Shown piece by piece: positions 30,585 through 38,992 of a DNA stretch of 64,000 bases. The position numbers and the translations under genes are program-made. The notes beneath the pieces were generated by a model. That model did not search any database. It was given only the letters and a program-made list of their open reading frames with translations, and had not been told where the DNA came from. Source of the stretch: Rhodosalinus sp041365695 (lineage in GTDB: Bacteria > Pseudomonadota > Alphaproteobacteria > Rhodobacterales > Rhodobacteraceae). Location: contig NZ_JBGFSJ010000003.1 in the NCBI RefSeq assembly GCF_041365695.1, positions 62,001 to 126,000 of the forward strand. The letters are read 5' to 3'. Numbering within the stretch: position 1 is the stretch's first letter; each line of letters opens with the position of its first letter.

Positions 30585-31241
30585 ATGTTTGCGGTCCTGA
30601 AGACCGGCGGTAAGCAGTACAAGGTCGCCCCCGGCGACACGCTGCGCGTGGAAAAGCTCGCCGCCGAGGCGGGCGAAACGGTCCAGTTCAACGAGGTCCT
30701 GATGCTGGGCGGGGACGAGGTTCGCCTTGGCGCCCCGTTCGTCGACGGCGCGGCGGTGCAGGCCGAGGTGCTCGACCAGTTCAAGGGCGAGAAGGTGATC
30801 CATTACGTGCGGCGGCGGCGGAAGCACTCGTCCAAGCGCACCAAGGGCCACCGGCAGCACCTCACGCTCCTGCGGGTGACCGACATCCTCGCATCGGGCG
30901 CCGAAGGCACGGGCGTCAAGGCGGCGACCGGCGCCGGGTCCGTCCCGCGCGCGGCCGAGGCGGTCGCGCCCAAGGGCAAGCCGGCCGCCACGGCCAAACC
31001 GCAAGCCGCCGCATCCGCGGACGGGACTGCGGAAGGGGCGGACGATCTTCGCAAGCTCTCGGGTGTCGGCCCGAAACTTGCCGAAAAACTCAACGCGGCC
31101 GGGATCACCAGCTTCGCGCAGATCGCCGCGTGGACGGAAGAGGACGTGGCCCGCATCGACGAGCAGCTGTCCTTCAAGGGCCGGATCGAGCGCGAGGGCT
31201 GGATCGAACAGGCCAAGGCGCTCGTCGCAGAAAAGGAGTAA
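30585..31241 (+). CDS. rplU: 50S ribosomal protein L21 with helix-hairpin-helix extension
   Basis: 218 residues, twice the size of typical L21 (about 103). Residues 1-103 are L21 proper: MFAVLKTGGKQYKVAPGDTL and the conserved IHYVRRRRKHSSKRTKGHRQ, which binds 23S rRNA. A low-complexity Ala/Lys linker follows. The last 65 residues contain a helix-hairpin-helix-like domain (DDLRKLSGVGPKLAEKLNAA, then GITSFAQIAAWTEEDVARI), as in other Rhodobacterales L21 proteins. It is the first gene of the rplU-rpmA operon, behind a strong promoter and structured leader; GGAAAGG precedes the ATG. Confidence 0.96.
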   Translation: MFAVLKTGGKQYKVAPGDTLRVEKLAAEAGETVQFNEVLMLGGDEVRLGAPFVDGAAVQAEVLDQFKGEKVIHYVRRRRKHSSKRTKGHRQHLTLLRVTDILASGAEGTGVKAATGAGSVPRAAEAVAPKGKPAATAKPQAAASADGTAEGADDLRKLSGVGPKLAEKLNAAGITSFAQIAAWTEEDVARIDEQLSFKGRIEREGWIEQAKALVAEKE

Positions 31242-31247
31242 CGGGAT

Positions 31248-31517
31248 ATGGCACACAAGAAGGCAGGCGGCTCGTCCCGCAACGGCCGCGACTCCGCCGG
31301 GCGTCGGCTTGGCGTGAAACTCTTCGGCGGCCAGCACGCGACGCCGGGCTCGATCATCGTGCGCCAGCGCGGCAACAAGTGGTGGCCGGGCGAAGGCGTG
31401 GGCCAGGGCAAGGATCACACGCTGTTCGCCGTGTCCGAAGGGCACGTGACCTTCCACAAGGGCTTCAAGGGCCGGACCTTCGTGTCGGTCCTGCCCGTGC
31501 AGGACGCCGCCGAGTAG
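31248..31517 (+). CDS. rpmA: 50S ribosomal protein L27
   Basis: 89-residue L27, whose N-terminus reaches the peptidyl-transferase centre and stabilises tRNA. The sequence AHKKAGGSSRNGRDSAGRRL is diagnostic, followed by GVKLFGGQHATPGSIIVRQR and VGQGKDHTLFA. It begins with MAHKK directly, so no N-terminal processing extension of the Firmicutes kind. It starts 6 bases after rplU and is followed by a strong terminator, closing a two-gene operon. Confidence 0.98.
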   Translation: MAHKKAGGSSRNGRDSAGRRLGVKLFGGQHATPGSIIVRQRGNKWWPGEGVGQGKDHTLFAVSEGHVTFHKGFKGRTFVSVLPVQDAAE

Positions 31518-31538
31518 ACCGGCCTCGGAACCGATGCA

Positions 31539-31576
31539 GAAGGGGGACCGGCGCCGCCGGTCCCCCTTCGCGTTTT
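31539..31576 (+). terminator. rho-independent terminator of rplU-rpmA
   Basis: A perfect 14-base-pair stem, GAAGGGGGACCGGC (31539-31552) with GCCGGTCCCCCTTC (31556-31569) around a 3-base loop, followed by GCGTTTT. This is the clearest intrinsic terminator in the window. Confidence 0.85.
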
Positions 31577-31606
31577 CAGGGGGCGTCGCGGGAGGAGGGA
31601 CGTGAC

Positions 31607-32146
31607 ATGACGATCGAGAGTGTTCGAACCCAGCCCGCCATCGAGACGGCGCGCTTCGATCTCAGGCCGCTTCGAAAGTCTGACCAGGGACTGATCGAGC
31701 TTTACGTGGGCGATCTGCGCGTCGCGCGGATGACGCGCTCGATCCCGCATCCGCTGCCGCCCGGAGCGATCGACGCCTTCATCGCGCGCACCCTCGGATC
31801 CGACCGGGAGGAGGATGTCTGGGCGATGGACGCCACCAAATCCGACGGCCCCGAAGTCATGGGCGTGATCGGACTGAAGCGGATGGACCGCAACCAGTCC
31901 GAGGTGGGATACTGGGTGGCGCCGGCCTACTGGAACACCGGGCTTGCCAGCGAGGCTGTGCGCGCGCTTGTCGAGGCCAACCCGATGGGGCAGGCGGCGA
32001 TGTTCGCGTCGGTCTTTCAGGACAACGCCGCCTCGGCGCGCGTGCTGACGAATTGCGGTTTCGCGTATCTGGGCGATGCCGAGGCCTATTCGGTCGCGCG
32101 CGGCGCCAAGGTGCCCACATGGACCTACAGCCGCAAACTGGATTGA
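31607..32146 (+). CDS. GNAT-family acetyltransferase (RimJ/RimL-like)
   Basis: 179-residue acetyl-CoA-dependent N-acetyltransferase. The N-terminus TARFDLRPLRKSDQGLI and the late segment VGYWVAPAYWNTGLASEAVRALV (motif A, pyrophosphate-binding Q/RxxGxG-like, here NTGLAS) followed by FQDNAASARVLTNCGFAYLG (motif B) are typical of the RimJ/RimL subgroup. These acetylate ribosomal-protein N-termini, amino acids or antibiotics; the substrate is not deducible. GGAGGAGGGA precedes the ATG. It lies between rpmA and obgE as in many alphaproteobacteria, which fits a translation-related role. Confidence 0.9.
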   Translation: MTIESVRTQPAIETARFDLRPLRKSDQGLIELYVGDLRVARMTRSIPHPLPPGAIDAFIARTLGSDREEDVWAMDATKSDGPEVMGVIGLKRMDRNQSEVGYWVAPAYWNTGLASEAVRALVEANPMGQAAMFASVFQDNAASARVLTNCGFAYLGDAEAYSVARGAKVPTWTYSRKLD

Positions 32147-32198
32147 GCCGTCCGCGCGCCCGCGCTAGAGGGCGATGCGGCGCAGGAGAACAGAGCCG

Positions 32199-33257
32199 AT
32201 GAAGTTCCTCGATCTGGCGAAGGTGGACATCCGCTCGGGAAGCGGCGGCGCCGGTGCCGTCAGTTTCCGGCGCGAGAAGTTCGTCGAATACGGCGGCCCC
32301 GATGGCGGTGATGGCGGGCGCGGCGGCGATGTCTGGGCCGAGGCCGTCGACGGGCTGAACACGCTCATCGACTTCCGCTACCGGCAGCATTTCTTCGCCG
32401 ACAACGGCCGCCACGGCATGGGCAAATCGCGCACCGGCGCGGATGGTGCGAGCGTGACGCTGCGGGTGCCCGTGGGCACCGAGATCCTCGAGGACGATCA
32501 GGAAACGATCGTCGCCGACCTGACCAGGGTGGGCGAGCGCGTGCTCCTCGCCAAGGGCGGCAATGGCGGCTGGGGCAACCTGCGCTTCAAGACCTCCACC
32601 AACCAGGCGCCGCGGCGCGCCAACGCGGGGCAGGAGGGGGTGGAGCGCACACTCTGGCTGCGTCTCAAGCTCATCGCCGACGCAGGGCTTCTGGGGCTGC
32701 CCAACGCGGGCAAGTCCACCTTCCTCGCGACCACCTCCAACGCGCGGCCGAAGATCGCGGACTACCCGTTCACCACGCTGCACCCCAATCTCGGCGTGGT
32801 CGGCGTGGATGGCGTCGAATTCGTCGTCGCGGACATACCCGGCCTGATCGAGGGGGCGCATGAGGGGCGCGGCATCGGCGACCGTTTCCTCGGCCATGTC
32901 GAGCGTTGCGCGGTGCTGCTGCATCTGGTGGACGGCACGTCCGGGACGGTGGCCGAGGACTGGCGCACCATCATCGACGAGCTCGAGGCCTATAGCGGGC
33001 ACCTGGCGGACAAGCCGCGGGTCACCGCGCTCGGCAAGGTGGACGCGCTGGAGCCGGAAAGCCTGGCCGAGGCGATGGCCGAGCTCGAGGCGGCCTGCGG
33101 CGGTCCTGTGCACGCGCTGTCCTCGGTGAGCGGCGAGGGCGTGACCGAGGTGTTGCGCGCGCTCCGCGCAGAGATCGACGCGGGCCGCGCGGCCGAACGC
33201 GCCGCCGAGCGCGAGGCGGAAGGAGACGGAGAGGAGCCCCCGTCATGGCGGCCCTGA
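32199..33257 (+). CDS. obgE: GTPase ObgE/CgtA
   Basis: 352-residue ribosome-associated GTPase involved in 50S assembly and stress response. The glycine-rich Obg domain occupies residues 1-158 (MKFLDLAKVDIRSGSGGAGA, GGDGGRGGDVW), then the G domain: G1 GLPNAGKST, switch I FTTLHPNLG, G3 DIPGLIEGA. The G4 motif, normally NKxD, reads GKVD (TALGKVDAL). The C-terminus is short and acidic. The start at MKFLDLAK is the family norm; an upstream in-frame ATG exists. It overlaps proB by 13 bases. Confidence 0.96.
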   Translation: MKFLDLAKVDIRSGSGGAGAVSFRREKFVEYGGPDGGDGGRGGDVWAEAVDGLNTLIDFRYRQHFFADNGRHGMGKSRTGADGASVTLRVPVGTEILEDDQETIVADLTRVGERVLLAKGGNGGWGNLRFKTSTNQAPRRANAGQEGVERTLWLRLKLIADAGLLGLPNAGKSTFLATTSNARPKIADYPFTTLHPNLGVVGVDGVEFVVADIPGLIEGAHEGRGIGDRFLGHVERCAVLLHLVDGTSGTVAEDWRTIIDELEAYSGHLADKPRVTALGKVDALEPESLAEAMAELEAACGGPVHALSSVSGEGVTEVLRALRAEIDAGRAAERAAEREAEGDGEEPPSWRP

Positions 33258-34351
33258 AGGACGCCCGCCGGCTCGTGGTGAAGATCGGCTCGGCGCTCTT
33301 GGTGGAAAGCGCGGGCGGCGGGCTTCGCCATGACTGGCTGGAAAGCCTGGCCGAGGACGTCGCGCAGCTGCGTGCGCGCGGCACGGAGGTCGTGCTGGTC
33401 TCGTCGGGGTCCATCGCGCTCGGGCGCGGCGTGCTGGGCCTTTCCGGCGCGTCGCTGCCGCTGGAGCAGAGCCAGGCGGCCGCGGCGGTGGGCCAGATCC
33501 GGCTTGCGCGCGCCTACGAGGAGGTGCTGGCGCCGCATGGCCTCGTCGCCGCGCAGGTGCTGGTGACGCTGGAGGACAGCGCGGACCGGCGGCGCTATCT
33601 CAATTCGCGCGCCACGCTCGGCACGCTTCTCGCGCTCGGCGTCGTGCCCATCGTGAACGAGAACGACACGGTGGCCACGGACGAGATCCGCTATGGCGAC
33701 AACGACCGGCTTGCCGCGCAGGTCGCGGTGACGGTGGGGGCGGACCAGCTCGTGCTCCTGTCGGACGTCGACGGGTTCTACACCGCCAACCCGGCCGTGG
33801 ACGCGTCGGCGCGGCGGATCGACGTGATCGACGCGATCACGCCCGAGATCGAGGCGATGGCCGGCGACGCGGGAAGCGGCCTGTCGAAGGGCGGCATGAA
33901 GACGAAGCTGATGGCCGCGCGCACCGCGACGGCGGCGGGCTGCGCCCTGGCGATCACGCGAGGGATGCGACAGAACCCGTTGCTTGCGCTTGAAAAGGGC
34001 GCGCCGGCGACCTGGTTCACGCCGCAGACCGACCCGGCCTCGGCCCGCAAGCGCTGGATCGCGGCGATGAAGCCCCGGGGCGAGATTCGCGTCGATGCCG
34101 GCGCGGCGGCCGCCTTGAGCCGCGGCAAGAGCCTGCTGCCGGCGGGCGTGGCCGCGGTCAGCGGCGCCTTCGGGCGCGGCGATCCGGTGGCGATTTCCGA
34201 TGCCGCCGGCGCCAAGCTGGGCCAGGGCCTGTCGCGCTACACCGCCGAGGAGGCGCGCGCGATCGCCGGGCGGCACTCATCCGACATCGAGGCCGCGCTC
34301 GGGTATCCGGGCCGTGCCGCGATCGTTCACCGCGACGACATGGCGCTCTGA
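33245..34351 (+). CDS. proB: glutamate 5-kinase
   Basis: Phosphorylates glutamate to gamma-glutamyl phosphate, the first and feedback-controlled step of proline synthesis. 368 residues: an amino acid kinase domain (RRLVVKIGSALLV at the N-terminus, VLVSSGSIALGRG, NENDTVATDEI and the GTGGMKTK-like SGLSKGGMKTKLMAA) and a C-terminal PUA domain (about 275-355, GEIRVDAGAAAALSRGKSLL). The ATG lies inside the obgE 3' end (13-base overlap), behind GGAGAGGAGC, so it is coupled to obgE. proA follows after 54 bases. Confidence 0.97.
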   Translation: MAALKDARRLVVKIGSALLVESAGGGLRHDWLESLAEDVAQLRARGTEVVLVSSGSIALGRGVLGLSGASLPLEQSQAAAAVGQIRLARAYEEVLAPHGLVAAQVLVTLEDSADRRRYLNSRATLGTLLALGVVPIVNENDTVATDEIRYGDNDRLAAQVAVTVGADQLVLLSDVDGFYTANPAVDASARRIDVIDAITPEIEAMAGDAGSGLSKGGMKTKLMAARTATAAGCALAITRGMRQNPLLALEKGAPATWFTPQTDPASARKRWIAAMKPRGEIRVDAGAAAALSRGKSLLPAGVAAVSGAFGRGDPVAISDAAGAKLGQGLSRYTAEEARAIAGRHSSDIEAALGYPGRAAIVHRDDMAL

Positions 34352-34405
34352 GACGCTTGCCGTTATGATCACCGCACGAGACCGCTCCCAGGCGAGGGGA
34401 CGCCC

Positions 34406-35671
34406 ATGAAGGATCTGCCCGACATTCCCGCGATGATGGACGGCCTGGGCCGCCGTGCGCGCGCCGCCGCGGCCGAGCTGGCCTATGCCGACCCGGCCGC
34501 CAAGACGCGCGCGCTCGAGGCCGCCGCCGATGCGCTGGAGGCCGCGCGCGCCGAGCTTCTGGCCGCCAACGCAAAGGACCTCGATTTCGGCCGCGAAAAG
34601 GGTCTTTCGCCCGCGATGATGGACCGCCTCGCGCTGGACCCGGGGCGGATCGACGGCATCGCGGCGGGGCTGCGCGCCGTGGCCGCCCAGCCCGACCCGG
34701 TGGGCCAGGTGATGGCGGAATGGGACCGGCCCTCGGGCCTGCACATCCGCCGCGTGCGCACGCCGATCGGCGTGATCGGGGTGATCTACGAAAGCCGGCC
34801 CAACGTGACCGCCGATGCCGGCGCGCTCTGCCTCAAGGCCGGGAACGCGGTGATCCTGCGCGGGGGGTCGGAAAGCCTGCATTCCTCGGGCGCGATCCAC
34901 GCCTGCCTTCAGGAGGGCCTCGTGGCCGCGGGGCTGCCGCGCGACGCGATCCAGCTCGTGCCTGTCCGCGACCGCGCCGCCGTGTCCGCGATGCTGGGCA
35001 TGACCGGGCATATCGACGTGATCGTGCCGCGCGGCGGCAAGGGCCTCGTCGGGCTCGTCCAGCGCGAGGCGCGGGTGCCGGTCTTCGCCCATCTGGAAGG
35101 GATCGTGCACATCTACATCGACGCGGCCGCCGATCCGGTGAAGGCGCTCAAGGTCGTGCGGAACGCCAAGACCCGGCGCCCCGGCATCTGCGGCGCGGCG
35201 GAGTGCCTGCTGATCCACGAGGCGGTGGCCGACAGCGTGGGCCATGGCGTGATCCGCAACCTCGTCGAGGCGGGTGTGACGGTGCATGCCGACGAACGTC
35301 TCGCCCGCATCGAGGGCACGCTGCCGGCCACGGAAGAGGATTGGGGCCGCGAATACCTCGATATGGACATCGCCGCGAAGGTCGTGCCCGACATCGACGC
35401 CGCGATCGCGCATATCCGCGCCTTCGGGTCGCAGCACACCGACTGCATCCTGACCGAGGACGACGCCGCGGCGGCGCGCTTCTTCGAACGGCTCGACAGC
35501 GCGATCCTGATGCGCAACGCCTCGACCCAGTTCGCCGACGGGGGCGAGTTCGGGATGGGCGCGGAGATCGGCATCGCGACCGGCAAGTTGCACGCCCGCG
35601 GCCCGGTGGGGGCGGAGCAGCTCACGAGTTTCAAGTACCTCGTGGACGGCGACGGAACGGTGCGATCCTGA
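34406..35671 (+). CDS. proA: gamma-glutamyl phosphate reductase
   Basis: NADPH-dependent reductase giving glutamate semialdehyde, which cyclises toward proline. 421 residues, an aldehyde-dehydrogenase-like fold. Recognisable segments: RVRTPIGVIGVIYESRPNVT, LRGGSESLHSS, VPRGGKGLV and the active-site Cys in RRPGICGAAECLL, then FGSQHTDCI and MRNASTQFADGGEFGMGAEI near the C-terminus. AGGCGAGGGGAC precedes the ATG. Together with proB it forms the usual proBA unit, here transcribed with obgE. Confidence 0.97.
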   Translation: MKDLPDIPAMMDGLGRRARAAAAELAYADPAAKTRALEAAADALEAARAELLAANAKDLDFGREKGLSPAMMDRLALDPGRIDGIAAGLRAVAAQPDPVGQVMAEWDRPSGLHIRRVRTPIGVIGVIYESRPNVTADAGALCLKAGNAVILRGGSESLHSSGAIHACLQEGLVAAGLPRDAIQLVPVRDRAAVSAMLGMTGHIDVIVPRGGKGLVGLVQREARVPVFAHLEGIVHIYIDAAADPVKALKVVRNAKTRRPGICGAAECLLIHEAVADSVGHGVIRNLVEAGVTVHADERLARIEGTLPATEEDWGREYLDMDIAAKVVPDIDAAIAHIRAFGSQHTDCILTEDDAAAARFFERLDSAILMRNASTQFADGGEFGMGAEIGIATGKLHARGPVGAEQLTSFKYLVDGDGTVRS

Positions 35672-35682
35672 CGGCGCGCGCG

Positions 35683-36282
35683 TCAGACCCGCATGCACAG
35701 GCGTTCGGCCGTGATCTCCACGTCGATCGCCCGTTGCGCCCCGTTGGCATGAAGCGCGAGCAGGGCGAACTGCACCGAAGCCGGCGTCACGCAGCCCGGT
35801 CCCTGCGGCGTTGCGAGCCCGTCCCAGAGGACGGGGTCGGCGCGGAGGCGCGGCGCCGTGCCGTCGAGACGCCAGCGGTCCTCCGCGCGGCCCATTCGGA
35901 CGGTGCCGCCCAGCGGCATCGCGCTTTCGAAGCACAGGAGCGCGAGGTATCCCAGTTGCAGTTCCTGCCGCGAAAGATCGCTGCCGGTCGCCCAGTCGAG
36001 CGCAAGCCGCCCGCCATGAAGATACCCCTCGGCGAGGGCGCGCGCCTCAGGAACGCCGATGCGCTGTTCGCCCGGCCCCGTGCCGAAGGCGAGGCGGTAG
36101 AAACGGATGCGCGCCTGCGCGCTGGCGCAGCTTTCCGAGATGAGCGCCATTTCGGGGCCGTCGGGCCTGGCGGCAAGCGACAGAAGCTCGAGCCCGTTGC
36201 CGATGGCGCCGATCGGGCTGACGAGATCGTGGCAGATCCGGCTTCCTATGAGACCGGCGAGATCGTGACTAGGCTCGGACAT
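35683..36282 (-). CDS. chpT: histidine phosphotransferase ChpT
   Basis: 199-residue HPt-like protein passing phosphate from the hybrid kinase CckA to CtrA (and CpdR), controlling cell cycle or, in Rhodobacterales, motility and gene transfer agents. The N-terminal helix carries LIGSRICHDLVSPIGAIGNG with phospho-acceptor H18, followed by a degenerate kinase-like ATPase fold (LALDWATGS, GYLALLCFESAMPLGGTV). No ATP-binding G boxes are seen, as expected for ChpT. Convergent with proA (11 bases) and divergent from the DUF3553 gene across 29 bases. cckA and ctrA are outside the window. Confidence 0.9.
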   Translation of the reverse strand: MSEPSHDLAGLIGSRICHDLVSPIGAIGNGLELLSLAARPDGPEMALISESCASAQARIRFYRLAFGTGPGEQRIGVPEARALAEGYLHGGRLALDWATGSDLSRQELQLGYLALLCFESAMPLGGTVRMGRAEDRWRLDGTAPRLRADPVLWDGLATPQGPGCVTPASVQFALLALHANGAQRAIDVEITAERLCMRV

Positions 36283-36311
36283 GGCAGGTCTGGACAGAAG
36301 GGACGGACGAC

Positions 36312-36494
36312 ATGACGGACATGAACGCACTCCTGGAACCCGGGATGCTGGTACGCCACCCGGATCGCCCGGACTGGGGCATCGGGCAGGTGCAATCCAA
36401 CATCGGCGGGCGCATCACCGTGAACTTCCGCGAGGAAGGCAAGGTGGTGCTGGAAGGATCCCGCGTCGCGCTCATGCCGGTCATTGAGGAATGA
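36312..36494 (+). CDS. DUF3553 small protein
   Basis: 60-residue protein of the DUF3553 family: GMLVRHPDRPDWGIGQVQSNIGGRITVNFREEGKVVL forms a small SH3/CarD-like beta barrel in related sequences, often found at the end of UvrD-type helicases. Here it stands alone. It may bind nucleic acid or RNA polymerase, but this is inference. A second ATG three codons in could be used. It is followed by an AT-rich region containing the olsB promoter. Confidence 0.85.
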   Translation: MTDMNALLEPGMLVRHPDRPDWGIGQVQSNIGGRITVNFREEGKVVLEGSRVALMPVIEE

Positions 36495-36577
36495 TTCTGT
36501 TACCGAAAGGTAAAAACAACCCTGGATTGGTAAATAGAGGCGCAAAACCCTCCTGAATAGTTGCGCCCTGGAGGCGG

Positions 36578-36606
36578 TTGCCAATCGTTCCGCGCTTGCC
36601 TAGACA
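36578..36606 (+). promoter_or_regulatory. probable promoter of olsBA
   Basis: TTGCCA (36578-36583), 17-base spacer, TAGACA (36601-36606), 28 bases before the olsB ATG. No pho-box-like repeat was seen beside it, although ols genes are phosphate-regulated in some relatives. Confidence 0.5.
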
Positions 36607-36633
36607 CCCCCGGCACCATCCTTGCGAAGGTCG

Positions 36634-37407
36634 ATGTCCGCACACGAGCCCCTCTTCCGCGTGGCGCTGGCGCGTGCCGAGCGCGACATTCTCGCCGCCC
36701 AGCGGCTGCGCTACGACGTCTTCGTGGACGAGCTCGGCGGCGGTGGCGCGATGGTCGACCACGCGCGGCGGCTCGAGCGGGACCGCTTCGACCCGTTCTT
36801 CGACCATCTTGTCCTGATCGACGAGCGCCGCGACGCCGCGTCGCTCGACCATGTCGTGGGGGTCTACCGCGTGATGCGCGACGACCAGGCCCGTGCGGCG
36901 GGGCAGTTCTATTCCGAGGACGAGTACGATCTCGCGCCCCTGCGCGCCGACGGGCGGCGGCTGCTGGAGCTCGGGCGCTCCTGCCTGCATCCCGACTACC
37001 GGGGCGGCACGGCCATGTACCATCTCTGGAGCGGGCTTGCCGATTACGTGGACCGGCACGGGATCGAGCTGATGTTCGGCGTGGCGAGCTTCCACGGCAC
37101 CGATACCGCCGCGCTGGCCGAGCCCCTGTCGCTTCTGCATCACCGACATCTCGCCCCGCCGGACCTGCGCGTGCGCTCGCGCGTCTTTCAGAGCATGGAG
37201 CTGATGCCCGAGGACCGGATCGACCGGCGCCGCGCCATGCTGAAGGTGCCCGCGCTCATCAAGGCTTATCTGCGGCTCGGCGGCGTTGTGGGCGAGGGCG
37301 CCTATATCGACCGCGCGTTCAACACGACCGATGTCTGCCTCGTGATGGACACGGGGCGAATGAACCCGCGCCAGTCCGCGCTCTACAGCCGCGGCGGGGC
37401 ACGATGA
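36634..37407 (+). CDS. olsB: ornithine N-acyltransferase OlsB
   Basis: 257-residue GNAT-like acyltransferase that joins a 3-hydroxyacyl chain from acyl carrier protein to ornithine, giving lyso-ornithine lipid. Conserved stretches: AQRLRYDVFVDELGG, HVVGVYRVM, ELGRSCLHPDYRGG and ELMFGVASFHGTD, as in OlsB/hemolysin-like acyltransferases. The ATG at MSAHEPLF is preceded by GAAGG; another in-frame codon 12 bases upstream is less likely. It overlaps olsA by 4 bases (ATGA), which supports the assignment of the pair to ornithine-lipid synthesis. Confidence 0.92.
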   Translation: MSAHEPLFRVALARAERDILAAQRLRYDVFVDELGGGGAMVDHARRLERDRFDPFFDHLVLIDERRDAASLDHVVGVYRVMRDDQARAAGQFYSEDEYDLAPLRADGRRLLELGRSCLHPDYRGGTAMYHLWSGLADYVDRHGIELMFGVASFHGTDTAALAEPLSLLHHRHLAPPDLRVRSRVFQSMELMPEDRIDRRRAMLKVPALIKAYLRLGGVVGEGAYIDRAFNTTDVCLVMDTGRMNPRQSALYSRGGAR

Positions 37408-38234
37408 GCCGCACCTGGCGCGGCGCGGAGCCGCCCGCGGATCGCGGCGCCCCCGGCGCGCTTGGCTGGGCGCTCGTCGCATTGCGGGGCGTTCCGCTCG
37501 CGCTGGTGGTGTTCGGCGGGCTCGCGCTTCTGCTTTCGCTGCGGCTCGCCGAGCGCCCGATCTTCGGGCCCGCGCGGCCGGTGACGCCCTGGATCACGCA
37601 GGGTGTCTGCAGGGTGGCGCTTGTTCTTCTGGGGGTTCGCTACCGCCAGCGGGGCCGGCCGATGACGGGCGAGGGCGCGATGGTGGCCAATCACGCCTCC
37701 TGGGCGGACATCTTCGCGCTGAACGCGGGAACGCGGCTTTACTTCGTGGCCAAGGCGGAGGTGGCGGGCTGGCCCGGCATCGGCTGGCTGGCGCGGGCCA
37801 CCGGCACGCTTTTCGTCGCGCGCGATCCCCGCCAGGCGGCGGCGCAGCGCGTGGCCTTCGAGACGCGGCTGCTGGCCGGGCATCGGCTGCTCTTCTTTCC
37901 CGAGGGCACCTCGACCGACGGTCGGCGCGTTCTTCCTTTCAAGCCCACGCTTTTCGAGGCGCTCTTCAACCCGGCACTGGCCCCGCGGATGCGGGTGCAG
38001 CCGGTCTCGGTGATCTGGCGCGCGCCTGCGGGCGAGGATCCGCGATTTTACGGCTGGTGGGGCGACATGGATTTCGGCCCCCATCTTCTGAAGCTTCTGG
38101 CCACGCCCGGGCGCGGCGCGGTGGAGGTCGTCTGGCATCCGCCCCTGGACGTCTCGGCGTTCGAGGGCCGCAAGGTGCTTGCCGCCACGCTCGAGGAGCG
38201 CGTGCGCGGGGGGATTGAGGCCGGTCTTGCCTAG
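37404..38234 (+). CDS. olsA: lyso-ornithine lipid O-acyltransferase OlsA
   Basis: 276-residue membrane acyltransferase of the PlsC superfamily that adds the second acyl chain to lyso-ornithine lipid. One N-terminal transmembrane segment (about 20-47), then the HX4D motif NHASWAD (H97, D102), the substrate-binding FPEGTSTDG and VQPVSV. Coupled to olsB by the ATGA overlap. Its TAG stop overlaps the stop of the convergent ThiE-like gene within the four bases CTAG. A 1-acyl-glycerol-3-phosphate acyltransferase would look similar; the olsB neighbour decides. Confidence 0.9.
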   Translation: MSRTWRGAEPPADRGAPGALGWALVALRGVPLALVVFGGLALLLSLRLAERPIFGPARPVTPWITQGVCRVALVLLGVRYRQRGRPMTGEGAMVANHASWADIFALNAGTRLYFVAKAEVAGWPGIGWLARATGTLFVARDPRQAAAQRVAFETRLLAGHRLLFFPEGTSTDGRRVLPFKPTLFEALFNPALAPRMRVQPVSVIWRAPAGEDPRFYGWWGDMDFGPHLLKLLATPGRGAVEVVWHPPLDVSAFEGRKVLAATLEERVRGGIEAGLA

Positions 38235-38854
38235 CCCGCCATCGCCGCGATGAGCCGCCCGAGCGCCGCGGCCGGGTCGTCCTCGCGCCAGATCTCCTCG
38301 CCCACGGCGAAGAAATCGGTGACGGGCGCCAGGCGCGCCACGAGCGCCGCGTCGAGTGCGCCTTCGGCCACCACGGGCAGTTCGATCATCTCCGACCACC
38401 AGGCGAAAAGCTCTGCCTCCGCGACGGTTCCGTCCCCGAGCCCGGTCGCCCCCACCGGTCCGAAGCTCACGTAATCGGCGCCCGCCTCGCCGGCGGTCAT
38501 GCCCTCGTGCCGCGACGTGGCGCAGAACGCGCCCAGGATGGGCTCCGCGCCGAGCGCCGCGCGGGCCTTGCGCACGCCGCGCGCCCCGTGAAGCAGGTGC
38601 ACGCCGTCGAGGCCATGCGGCTCCACCAGCGCGAGGTGCTCGGCCACGACGATCGGCACGTCGCGGGCATGGGCCACCTCGCGCAGCGTGTCGGCGGCCC
38701 GCCCGACCTCGCCCGCGTCCTGCGTGGCCAGCGCCAGCCGCAGGCACGCCACGGGATGGGCATCGAGCACGCCCGCGAGGCGGTCGGCGAAGGCGTCGCG
38801 CTCGAAGGCGGGGGGCGTGACGAGGTAGATCTGCGGCTGCTCGGGCTCGGCCAT
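38231..38854 (-). CDS. thiamine phosphate synthase-like (ThiE/TenI) protein
   Basis: 207-residue TIM-barrel protein of the ThiE/TenI family. Family traits: IYLVTPP at the N-terminus, HLALVEPHGLDGVHL, GADYVSFGPVGATG and late DFFAVGEEIW. The classic ThiE pyrophosphate-binding QLRDK-type motif after the first strand is replaced by CLRLALATQ, and the usual C-terminal GGI/V loop is altered (VVAEGAL), so catalytic thiamine phosphate synthase activity is uncertain; a TenI-like or divergent role is possible. It overlaps the olsA stop tail to tail and is divergent from the TrmJ-like gene. Confidence 0.72.
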   Translation of the reverse strand: MAEPEQPQIYLVTPPAFERDAFADRLAGVLDAHPVACLRLALATQDAGEVGRAADTLREVAHARDVPIVVAEHLALVEPHGLDGVHLLHGARGVRKARAALGAEPILGAFCATSRHEGMTAGEAGADYVSFGPVGATGLGDGTVAEAELFAWWSEMIELPVVAEGALDAALVARLAPVTDFFAVGEEIWREDDPAAALGRLIAAMAG

Positions 38855-38992
38855 TTCGCGGCTCCTGTCGGTCTGTCGCCGGCCCCTATAGCGCGGGGCG
38901 ACGGGCTTGGCCACAACGCGGCGGCGGCGCTTGCGGCGGCTCCCGGCGGCAGCTATCAGGCGCGCGACCCGCCCCTCGCGCCCCGGAGCCCC

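Noticed and set aside
30477..30613. Short frame in the rplU leader starting ATGACGCCCC
   Set aside because: No ribosome site, overlaps the hairpins and runs into rplU out of frame; no sign of a leader peptide.
36495..36633. Pho box before olsB
   Set aside because: The region is AT-rich with GGTAAA repeats, but no CTGTCAT-type direct repeats are visible.
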